A DNA stretch of 5,723 nucleotides from Deltaproteobacteria bacterium (GTDB taxonomy: Bacteria > Desulfobacterota_B > Binatia > UBA9968), in NCBI GenBank assembly GCA_005879255.1, contig VBKY01000535.1, forward strand, positions 1 to 5,723, given 5' to 3'. Both the position numbers and the translations under genes were made by a program. This document shows positions 1-4,797 of this stretch, one piece after another. The notes under the pieces were generated by a model that was not told the origin of the DNA, made no database searches, and saw only the letters and a list, made by a program, of their open reading frames with translations. Positions within the stretch are counted from its first letter, which is position 1; each line of letters starts with the position of its first letter.

Positions 1-184
1 CTTTTTTACCAGCAAAGAAGATGTCGAGCGGATGCATGCTGCGGGTCCGGCGCGAACTTACGCGACGAACGGCAATCCGCTGTTAAATTTGGTCGCAGAG
101 CTGAGCAAACAAACCGAGCGCACTAGCGTCTTCATAGAGAGGCCGAACTTCTCCATCCGTTTGGAAAAGCGTCGGGCGCTTTGA
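1..184 (+). CDS. C-terminal end of an unidentified protein (5' end outside window)
   Basis: An open frame enters from the left edge (first full codon at position 2) and ends at a TGA at 182-184, giving about 60 residues that begin FFTSKEDVERMHAAGPA and end IRLEKRRAL. There is no stop in this frame up to the window edge, and the composition is protein-like, with acidic/basic helical stretches and a hydrophobic core segment (NPLLNLVAEL). I do not recognise the family with certainty. From memory, the ERMxAAGP-type tail is reminiscent of C-terminal regions of HMG-CoA-lyase-like or oxaloacetate-decarboxylase-like TIM-barrel enzymes, but this is a weak impression and not an assignment. The next gene starts 44 bp downstream on the same strand with its own ribosome binding site, so the two may be co-transcribed. 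Confidence 0.6.
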   Translation, partial: FFTSKEDVERMHAAGPARTYATNGNPLLNLVAELSKQTERTSVFIERPNFSIRLEKRRAL

Positions 185-218
185 AGGGCGACGGGCTCTG
201 ACATAAGCTCAAACTTTT

Positions 219-222
219 GAGG
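219..222 (+). promoter_or_regulatory. Ribosome binding site of the CMD-family gene
   Basis: GAGG lies six bases before the ATG at 229, within TTTTGAGGTAACTC. The spacing is standard and supports this ATG as the start. No upstream in-frame alternative with a better site was seen. Confidence 0.6.
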
Positions 223-228
223 TAACTC

Positions 229-756
229 ATGGCACGCGTGGCGCTGATCGGGGAAAATGAACATCCGGAGCTGGCTGATTCCATCGCCAAGATCAAAGGC
301 GCCCGCGGCGGCCGGCTGATTAATATTTACCGTTTGATGTTGCATAGCCCGGCGCTGGCAAATGTCTGGTTCGATCTGAATCAGGCCGTGCGCTACGGCA
401 CTGAGATTGATGGCAAGAGCCGCGAGTTGGCCGTGATTCGGGTGGCGATCTTGAATGACGTGGAATATGTGCAACGCGCCCACGGTCCGGCTTATGCGTT
501 GAAAGAAGGACTGACGCCCGAGCAAGTCGACGCGGTGGCGAATTGGCAACCGTCGAAATTATTCACTGAACAACAGCGCGCGCTGCTCGCTTACACGGAT
601 GCGATGACGCGTGAGATTGCCGTGCCGGATGGCGTTTTTGCCGACGTCCGAAAACATTTCACCGAACGTCAGACGGTTGAACTGACCATGCTCATCGGCG
701 CCTACAACATGCTGACCCGATTCTTGAAAGCACTTAAGGTCGATCCGGAAACTTAA
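229..756 (+). CDS. Carboxymuconolactone decarboxylase (CMD/AhpD-fold) family protein, cysteine-free
   Basis: The protein has 175 residues, starts at ATG 229 behind a GAGG site, and ends at TAA 754-756. The CMD-fold core spans roughly residues 45-115: R65-E66 in KSRELAVIRVAIL, then EYVQRAH (E79, Y80, H85), then the helix AYALKEGLTPEQVDAV. This matches the pattern of CMD proteins in which Glu and His occupy the region where AhpD-type peroxidases carry a CxxC pair. The whole protein contains no cysteine, so AhpD-like disulfide or peroxidase chemistry is excluded. Known relatives include 4-carboxymuconolactone decarboxylase, which makes 3-oxoadipate enol-lactone in aromatic breakdown, but most members of this length have no proven reaction. 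No signal peptide is seen, so it is probably cytoplasmic. It sits between an unidentified gene and a 2-hydroxyacid dehydrogenase homologue on the same strand. The family is clear; the substrate is unknown. Confidence 0.85.
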   Translation: MARVALIGENEHPELADSIAKIKGARGGRLINIYRLMLHSPALANVWFDLNQAVRYGTEIDGKSRELAVIRVAILNDVEYVQRAHGPAYALKEGLTPEQVDAVANWQPSKLFTEQQRALLAYTDAMTREIAVPDGVFADVRKHFTERQTVELTMLIGAYNMLTRFLKALKVDPET

Positions 757-760
757 AATA

Positions 761-823
761 GTTCAATGTTTCAGGTTCAATGTTCAGAGTCAGAAACCGG
801 ATTGAACCGCTTGAACCTTGAAC
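761..823. repeat. GTTCAA/TTGAAC inverted repeat cluster
   Basis: The left half holds two near-identical direct copies, GTTCAATGTTTCAG (761-774) and GTTCAATGTTCAG (775-787). The right half holds the inverse motif three times: ATTGAACC (801-808), CTTGAACC (810-817) and TTGAAC (818-823). GGTTCAAT at 774-781 pairs perfectly with ATTGAACC at 801-808 across a 19-base loop. The cluster fills nearly the whole gap between the CMD gene and the dehydrogenase gene. It lacks a following T-run, so it is not a classical rho-independent terminator. It looks like a dispersed intergenic palindromic element; its family is not known to me. Confidence 0.7.
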
Positions 824-838
824 GAAGCTTTACCAGAC

Positions 839-1933
839 ATGACGTCAAGATCCCCTCCCAAATTCGTCGTCGAAAACGACAGCTTTCTTCGTCTCATTCA
901 AGTTGTGCTCGATCCGACCGCTCCTGAAGAGCGCATCGAGGCGTTTGCCCACTTTTGTAAGCACGATCTGCCGGACTTTCGCGGCTGGTGCGACCGAGTC
1001 CGCTCAAAAGCGCCGGGTCTTCATCCCGTCGATGTGCGCCTCGTCGATAATCAGGCCGAGCTGCTGGCGAATCTCTTCGACGCCAGCGTTGCCGTCGTAG
1101 AGGAATTAACCATCGGCCCCGAGGAGATAGCCGCCGCCGGAAATACGCTCAAGTTCGTCCAAAAATATGGTTTCACGACGCGCAATATCGACCGCGCCGC
1201 TTGCGAGCGCGCAGGTGTTCAAGTCCTGACTATCAAGCGCCGGGCGAATATTTCTACGGCCGAACAAGGACTGACGCTGATGCTCGCGCTCGCGCGCCAA
1301 CTTACGCAGAATGCCAACCTCATAAGCGTCGAGCAGCTAAAAAACGCCGGCTACGAGCCGACCACATATAAACGTTCACACACACCCAATGGGAATTGGG
1401 CGCGTATCCCGGGAATGATTACTCTCTATGGCAGGCAATTGGGTATCGTTGGTCTCGGTGAGATTGGACGAGAACTGGCGCTGCGTGCCATCGCGCTGGG
1501 GATGCGCATCGTTTACTCCCAGCGCACGCGCCTGCCGGCAGAGGTCGAACAGCAATATCAGGCGTCGTATTGTTCTTTGGACGAGTTACTCGCGACTTCC
1601 GATTGTGTCAGCCTGCATTTGCCGCGCGGCCCGGCAACCGTTAATTTTATCGGTGATCGCGAACTTTCCGTGATTAAAACCGGCGCGTTTTTGATCAACG
1701 TATCGCAACCCACTCTGGTCGATCGCGAAGCGCTGCGCCGAGCTCTCGCTTCCGGTCACTTGGGCGCTTACGGGCTCGACACCTTTTACGAAGAGCCAGG
1801 CGATGCCGGCGACCCGCTCATCAAATTTCCCAATGTCATCGTCACGCCCCACCTCGGCGGCTCACCGCGCTGGAATTCCCTCGACGATATTGAAGAAGTG
1901 ATCGTTAATCTGTCACGTCATCTTGCCGACTGA
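839..1933 (+). CDS. D-2-hydroxyacid dehydrogenase-like protein with altered catalytic arginine position
   Basis: The protein has 364 residues from ATG 839. A TTG at 818 would add seven residues, but it lies inside the GTTCAA/TTGAAC repeat, so the ATG is preferred. Neither start has a strong ribosome binding site. The Rossmann domain is plain: GIVGLGEIGRELA with GxGxxG at 205-210, followed by YSQRTR (226-231), where basic residues replace the usual acidic one and suggest NADP(H) over NAD(H). Within the family's catalytic triad, His is present in TPHLGG (H338) and Glu in FYEEP (E319). The arginine of the usual N-x-A-R-G-G motif is replaced: the stretch reads INVSQPTLVD, with Gln at 290. The substrate loop GFTTRNID (111-118) also departs from the common GxGxDxID. 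An N-terminal extension of about 60 helical residues precedes the first Rossmann-like strand. No signal peptide is seen; cytoplasmic. Family members reduce 2-keto acids or oxidise 2-hydroxyacids; whether this one does is open. Confidence 0.85.
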   Translation: MTSRSPPKFVVENDSFLRLIQVVLDPTAPEERIEAFAHFCKHDLPDFRGWCDRVRSKAPGLHPVDVRLVDNQAELLANLFDASVAVVEELTIGPEEIAAAGNTLKFVQKYGFTTRNIDRAACERAGVQVLTIKRRANISTAEQGLTLMLALARQLTQNANLISVEQLKNAGYEPTTYKRSHTPNGNWARIPGMITLYGRQLGIVGLGEIGRELALRAIALGMRIVYSQRTRLPAEVEQQYQASYCSLDELLATSDCVSLHLPRGPATVNFIGDRELSVIKTGAFLINVSQPTLVDREALRRALASGHLGAYGLDTFYEEPGDAGDPLIKFPNVIVTPHLGGSPRWNSLDDIEEVIVNLSRHLAD

Positions 1934-1956
1934 TTGGGTTCCTTTCTTTTCGTGAG

Positions 1957-2083
1957 ACTGTGTGAAAACTCCGTTCATGGTTCGACAAGGCTCACCACGA
2001 ATGGACGCGAGAGATACAGAATCAAATACTTTTCCGTTCGCCCTGAGCTTAGTCGAAGGGCTCCTATCGAGTTTTCACACAGT
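1957..2083. repeat. Composite palindromic element with 15-bp perfect terminal inverted repeats
   Basis: ACTGTGTGAAAACTC at 1957-1971 is the exact reverse complement of GAGTTTTCACACAGT at 2069-2083. Inside lie two inverted, diverged copies of one module. The left copy (1971-2004) reads on the minus strand with TTCGAC and GGCTCA (1981-1994). The right copy (2034-2064) reads on the plus strand with TGAGCTTAGTCGAAGGG. Each copy can fold alone: CCGTTCATGG against CCACGAATGG on the left (8 of 10 pairs plus one G-T wobble), and GCCCT (2040-2044) against AGGGC (2057-2061) on the right. The whole would fold as an outer stem with two inner hairpins. It has no coding capacity and no clear target-site duplication, so it resembles a REP/BIME-like or MITE-like element rather than an insertion sequence. 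Confidence 0.8.
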
Positions 2084-2190
2084 GTGTCGCTGCGATCAAC
2101 TACCCTATCGCAAACTGACGGAGCTTTAAAAAACACGTATAGAGTCGTCCACCCCCGAATGTTTTTATCTCGGGTCCAGTCAGAGATTCG

Positions 2191-2225
2191 CCTGGATTCC
2201 CGCCAAAAGCATGCGGGAATGACGG
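2191..2225. repeat. ATTCCCGC/GCGGGAAT hairpin repeat
   Basis: ATTCCCGC (2196-2203) and GCGGGAAT (2213-2220) form a perfect 8-bp stem with a 9-base loop, flanked by CCTGG on the left and GACGG on the right. The ATTCCC...GGGAAT core recalls the dRS3 repeats of Neisseria, which have ATTCCC-N8-GGGAAT; here the inner distance is 13 bases, so it is an analogue rather than the same element. No T-run follows on either strand. It probably belongs to a dispersed intergenic repeat family. Confidence 0.65.
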
Positions 2226-2286
2226 ACTGTAGGAGGTGAGGAATCACCATTATGCAGCAAGCTCCGGGGAATTCGCCTAATTCAAA

Positions 2287-2313
2287 TCCTTCGTGTCCTT
2301 CGTGCGCTTCGTG
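2287..2313. repeat. 9-bp tandem triplet, TCCTTCGTG type
   Basis: Three consecutive 9-mers read TCCTTCGTG, TCCTTCGTG and CGCTTCGTG, followed by GCGAAATCC. The tract lies 31 bp beyond the stop codon of the minus-strand solute-binding protein gene. Its layout matches the TCTTTGCGT triplet at 4671-4697: both are C/T-rich with a central TTCG or TTGCG and are followed by G-G/C-GAAA-like sequence. It looks like a degenerate dispersed repeat; function unknown. Confidence 0.6.
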
Positions 2314-2344
2314 GCGAAATCCTTGCTTCTCAAATCGGAAGGCA

Positions 2345-3445
2345 TTACTTCAGCACGGCCTCAGCCAACTTCGCGCCGGGAAACCAGGAATTGTTACATT
2401 TATCTTCCGTGAAGTTCTGAAAGCGGCGAAACTCGTCTACGGTCAATACATCCTTGGCGGCTTGGCCATCCAATCCTTTGGTATCGACGTCCAGGCGGCG
2501 TGTCGGCTGTTGCGCAGTTCTTCCGTGCAGTTCTTGCCCCTCTCGACTGAGTAACCAGTTGAAAACCAGCTTCGCGGCATTCGGGTGTGGCGCGCCTTTG
2601 ATGATGCCGATGATGCCATTGCCGCCGCTGACGTAAGTGCCCTCCTTGAGCGTTGGCAGATGTTTGATCGGCAGGTTCGCGTCAAGAAACGCATCAAAAT
2701 CACGGTAGCCGACACCGATGGTCAACGACAAAGTTCCTTTAGCCAGAGCATCGGCGATCTGGCGTGCATTGCGGCCGACGAACATTTCTTGCTGGGCCAG
2801 CTTTCTAATGTATTCCTCGCCCTTCAAGTCCAAGAGAAAAGCCCACATCGCCAGTCCGCCGCCGGGAACTCGTGGATCCCGTAGACCGATTTTGCTTTTC
2901 CATTTAGGATCGAGCAGATCGTTATAGCTTCGCACTTCCTGCGGCTTGACCAGTTGCGTGTTGTAGTACAGTGACGGCGTTATCTGCGCGACGAAGCTGT
3001 AGAGTAGATTCTTGCCGGTCTGATTATCGGCCCACAAATGGCCGCCGAACCATTTCGCCGGGTCTTTGACTTCGGGCAGAACCATCGCCGGTGCGAGCGG
3101 TTCGAACAGATCCGCTTTGAGCAGAGAATTTCCCGTGCAGGGACCGATCAAAAAAGCATCGACGGACACTGCGCCGGCTTGCTTCTCTGCAATGATCTTA
3201 CTCATCAGGTTTGGTCCCGGCGCTTGGATGAATTCGGCATCGACATCGAAACGTTTCTTCAACGCCGCTTGCGCTTCGTTTCTGAAATCGCTGCCCGGCG
3301 GCGCGCCGATGACGACTTTGCCTTCCTTCTTTGCCGCGGCAACTACGCGTTGCCATTCCGCGTTGGCATCCGCGGCTTCGAGTTTGATGGGTAACATTGC
3401 GAGCAGGAAAATCGCGGAAAGTAGCGTCCATCTTTGCAGGATCAT
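2345..3445 (-). CDS. ABC transporter periplasmic solute-binding protein (iron/polyamine-type, PBP2 fold)
   Basis: The protein has 366 residues, from ATG at 3443-3445 to TAA at 2345-2347. AAAGG lies seven bases before the ATG. Residues 1-24 form a Sec signal peptide: QR near the start, a hydrophobic core LLSAIFLLAMLP and probable cleavage after KLEA. The mature protein opens with EWQRVVAAAKKEGKVVIGAPPGS, the classic first helix and strand of extracellular solute-binding proteins of the iron(III)/polyamine type. LYYNTQLVKP (159-168), SYNDLLDPKWKSKIGLRDPR (173-192) and HPNAAKLVFNWLLSREGQEL (287-306) are typical hinge and C-lobe segments of the same family. Two cysteines (103 and 350) could form a disulfide in the periplasm. 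The ligand cannot be told; an iron-binding site is not evident. No permease or ATPase gene adjoins it. It diverges from a second, unrelated solute-binding protein gene. Confidence 0.9.
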   Translation of the reverse strand: MILQRWTLLSAIFLLAMLPIKLEAADANAEWQRVVAAAKKEGKVVIGAPPGSDFRNEAQAALKKRFDVDAEFIQAPGPNLMSKIIAEKQAGAVSVDAFLIGPCTGNSLLKADLFEPLAPAMVLPEVKDPAKWFGGHLWADNQTGKNLLYSFVAQITPSLYYNTQLVKPQEVRSYNDLLDPKWKSKIGLRDPRVPGGGLAMWAFLLDLKGEEYIRKLAQQEMFVGRNARQIADALAKGTLSLTIGVGYRDFDAFLDANLPIKHLPTLKEGTYVSGGNGIIGIIKGAPHPNAAKLVFNWLLSREGQELHGRTAQQPTRRLDVDTKGLDGQAAKDVLTVDEFRRFQNFTEDKCNNSWFPGAKLAEAVLK

Positions 3446-3489
3446 TTTTCTACCTTTTTCTCGGTTGCCTTTATGATTCGCCTCATCAT

Positions 3490-3519
3490 CGCGGGCTCGA
3501 TAAGCTCAGCGCGAGCGGG
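3490..3519 (-). repeat. Third relative of the CTGAGCTT/TCGA repeat module
   Basis: Read on the minus strand, this stretch gives CCGCTCGCGCTGAGCTTATC followed by GAGCCCGCG. It lines up with the right-hand module at 2034-2061 (CCGTTCGCCCTGAGCTTAGT then CGAAGGGC) with a few substitutions and a one-base length difference. GCTCG (3495-3499) and CGAGC (3512-3516) make its own short stem. It sits between the divergent solute-binding protein genes, 45 bp upstream of the minus-strand start. Identity as the same family is inferred from alignment by eye. Confidence 0.55.
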
Positions 3520-3645
3520 ACGTCGCCGTTGTGCGGATAATAATCACGATCATGATGGTATGCTAACGATCCTCGTGCAATCTCCCGCACGATATATTCC
3601 GCCCACTGATTTAGCTTGGTTTAACGCCAGTCGATTATCGCACGT

Positions 3646-3651
3646 GAGGAG
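3646..3651 (+). promoter_or_regulatory. Ribosome binding site deciding the ATG 3658 start
   Basis: GAGGAG is followed by six bases and then ATG at 3658. A TTG directly before that ATG (3655) would leave only three bases of spacing, so the ATG is the better start. Confidence 0.7.
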
Positions 3652-3657
3652 AAGTTG

Positions 3658-4644
3658 ATGCGTCAATCGTTGCCGTACGTGGTTGCCATCGTGGTTTGTC
3701 TTTCATTCGTTAAAATCGCCAGCGCCCAGGAACGCATGCGCATCGCCTGGGCGGGAATCACACCCTCGAATACGCCGATATGGGTCGCCGATCAAAAAGG
3801 ATTTTTTAAAAAGAACGGTTTGGCCGCCGAAGTGATCGCCATCAGCGCGAGCACGATCGTGATTCAAGCCTTGCTGACCGGCGAGGTCGATTTCATCATC
3901 GCTCCTTCCGCCACGCTCGTGACCTCACGGCTAGCCGGCGCAGACACGGTGATGGTTTCGACCAATCTGCCGCTATTCATCGATCATATCGTTTCTCTCG
4001 CTGATATCACCAGCGTCGAGCAGTTGAAGGGTAAGATCGGCGGCGTCAACCGGTTGGGAACGACGTCGGACATGACCCTGCGCCTCGCGCTTCGCCGTTT
4101 CGGCATCGATCCCGAAAAAGATACGAAAATCATCGCCACGGGAGAAAATCCCCAGCGCCTCGCCGCGTTGTCGCGCAACATCACGCAATTTACGCTGCTC
4201 GGAGAACCGTTGGTGAGAGAAGCGGAGAAGATGGGCTTTCGCGATCTTATCGATATCGGCACGCTGAAGATTTCCTACCACGTCAACGCCGTGGTGACCC
4301 GTGAAAAGACCGTAAAAGAGAGACGGCCATTTGTGCTGAAAGTGGTGCGCGCGTTCACAGAAGCGCTTCATTTTATCAAGACGAATAAAGAAGAAACCAA
4401 AGCGCTGATCGGTAAAAATCTCAAGACGAGCGATCCGGAAGGCTTGGAGCGCGCTTATCGCGCTTACAACGCGGCATTTCCGGAAGTCCCATATCCGAAC
4501 GCCGAAGGCGTCAAAACGCTGCTCGACGATATCGCGCCACGCACGCCGAAAGCCGCGACAGCCGATCCAAAGAGCTTTGTCGATATGAGCGTGGTGCAGG
4601 AATTGGAATCGTCGGGGTTTATTAAGCAGCTATATAAAAGGTAG
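3658..4644 (+). CDS. NMT1/SsuA-type ABC transporter solute-binding protein
   Basis: The protein has 328 residues, from ATG 3658 to TAG 4642-4644. Residues 1-23 form a Sec signal peptide (hydrophobic LPYVVAIVVCLSFVKI, probable cleavage ASA|QE). The mature part follows the nitrate/sulfonate/taurine (NMT1/SsuA-like) solute-binding pattern: RIAWAGITPSNTPIWVADQK (28-47), GFFKKNGLAAEVI, QALLTGEVDFIIAPSATLV (70-88) and SVEQLKGKIGGVNRLGTTSD (119-138), the last being the family's common domain-crossing segment with its ligand-facing G-x-x-S/T turn. It presumably binds a small organic anion in the periplasm and hands it to an ABC permease. Large paralogous sets of such proteins occur in uncultured soil proteobacteria and the ligands are mostly unknown. 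No permease or ATPase gene is adjacent. The stop codon lies inside a 10-bp hairpin repeat. Confidence 0.9.
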   Translation: MRQSLPYVVAIVVCLSFVKIASAQERMRIAWAGITPSNTPIWVADQKGFFKKNGLAAEVIAISASTIVIQALLTGEVDFIIAPSATLVTSRLAGADTVMVSTNLPLFIDHIVSLADITSVEQLKGKIGGVNRLGTTSDMTLRLALRRFGIDPEKDTKIIATGENPQRLAALSRNITQFTLLGEPLVREAEKMGFRDLIDIGTLKISYHVNAVVTREKTVKERRPFVLKVVRAFTEALHFIKTNKEETKALIGKNLKTSDPEGLERAYRAYNAAFPEVPYPNAEGVKTLLDDIAPRTPKAATADPKSFVDMSVVQELESSGFIKQLYKR

Positions 4645-4668
4645 GGGCGACCAGCCAGTCGCCCCTAC
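4641..4668. repeat. GTAGGGGCGA/TCGCCCCTAC perfect hairpin overlapping a stop codon
   Basis: GTAGGGGCGA (4641-4650) and TCGCCCCTAC (4659-4668) form a perfect 10-bp stem, and one more C-G pair narrows the loop to six bases. The TAG stop of the solute-binding protein gene (4642-4644) is the second to fourth base of the stem. The strong GC-rich stem could stall or end transcription, or protect the mRNA 3' end, but only AATCTTTG follows, not a proper T-run. A sister hairpin lies at 4731-4755. Confidence 0.75.
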
Positions 4669-4670
4669 AA

Positions 4671-4703
4671 TCTTTGCGTTCTTTGCGTCCTTTGCGGTGA
4701 AAC
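4671..4703. repeat. 9-bp tandem triplet, TCTTTGCGT type
   Basis: Consecutive 9-mers read TCTTTGCGT, TCTTTGCGT and CCTTTGCGG, then TGAAAC. The tract lies directly between two GGGGCG-type hairpins. A degenerate further copy, CTTTGCGACCTTTGTGTTC, follows the second hairpin at 4756-4774. It is comparable in layout to the triplet at 2287-2313. Confidence 0.65.
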
Positions 4704-4730
4704 GATTTTTCGTCTTCCGTTTCTTGCGTC

Positions 4731-4756
4731 TAGGGCGCGATGAATTGCGCCCCTAC
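4731..4756. repeat. Second GGGCGC/GCGCCC hairpin
   Basis: GGGCGC (4733-4738) pairs with GCGCCC (4747-4752); TA (4731-4732) pairs with TA (4754-4755) across a single bulged C at 4753. The right arm GCGCCCCTAC shares CGCCCCTAC with the hairpin at 4641-4668, so the two are probably variants of one element with different loops. The left arm has lost one G. It lies 42 bp beyond the stop of the minus-strand amidohydrolase gene. Confidence 0.65.
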
Positions 4757-4797
4757 TTTGCGACCTTTGTGTTCTTGGTTATATCCGAATCCAGCTC

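Larger units (their letters stand above)
1934..2344. other. Repeat-filled convergent intergenic region, no gene
   Basis: This 411-bp gap separates two convergent genes, the dehydrogenase homologue and the minus-strand solute-binding protein. I see no credible coding frame. It contains three repeat types in succession: a 127-bp composite palindrome (1957-2083), an ATTCCCGC hairpin (2191-2225) and a 9-bp tandem triplet (2287-2313). A small GGTGA-GGAA-TCACC hairpin (2235-2248) with a GNRA-type loop is also visible. No hairpin followed by a T-run was found on either strand, so the transcription ends of the flanking genes are not obvious. Confidence 0.75.
3446..3657. promoter_or_regulatory. Shared divergent promoter region of the two solute-binding protein genes
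   Basis: This gap separates two divergent genes, so it must carry both promoters unless one gene is read from farther away. No convincing -35/-10 pair could be picked by eye. It contains a repeat module (3490-3519) and a perfect 6-bp inverted repeat TCGTGC (3573-3578) / GCACGA (3587-3592) with an 8-base spacer. That inverted repeat could be an operator, but the match is short. Confidence 0.4.

Noticed and set aside
58..549. 163-codon open frame on the minus strand
   Set aside because: It lies antisense to the CMD-family gene and the preceding gene end, has no ribosome binding site or recognisable domain, and the plus-strand protein clearly belongs to a known family.
774..808. Rho-independent terminator after the CMD-family gene
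   Set aside because: The GGTTCAAT/ATTGAACC stem is AT-rich, the loop is 19 bases and no T-run follows; it is better explained as a repeat element.
2154..2174. CCCGA/TCGGG hairpin as a terminator of the dehydrogenase transcript
   Set aside because: The stem is only five pairs with an 11-base loop, the T-run lies in the loop rather than after the stem, and it is more than 200 bp past the stop codon.
1934..2250. Open frames of 91 to 101 codons on both strands in the convergent gap
   Set aside because: Both run through the palindromic repeat elements, and their residues are simply translations of the repeats.
2231..2554. AGGAGGTGA followed by ATG at 2252 opening a 100-codon frame
   Set aside because: The spacing from AGGAGG to the ATG is 15 bases, the frame soon runs antisense into the solute-binding protein gene, and the product has low-complexity Pro/Ser/Asn sequence without family resemblance.
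3549..3556. 8-bp palindrome ATCATGAT as an operator
   Set aside because: Eight bases are expected by chance at this scale and no second copy or promoter element lines up with it.
757..4797. Possible CRISPR array from the many short repeats
   Set aside because: Repeats are of different types, are not regularly spaced by unique spacers, and no cas gene is present.
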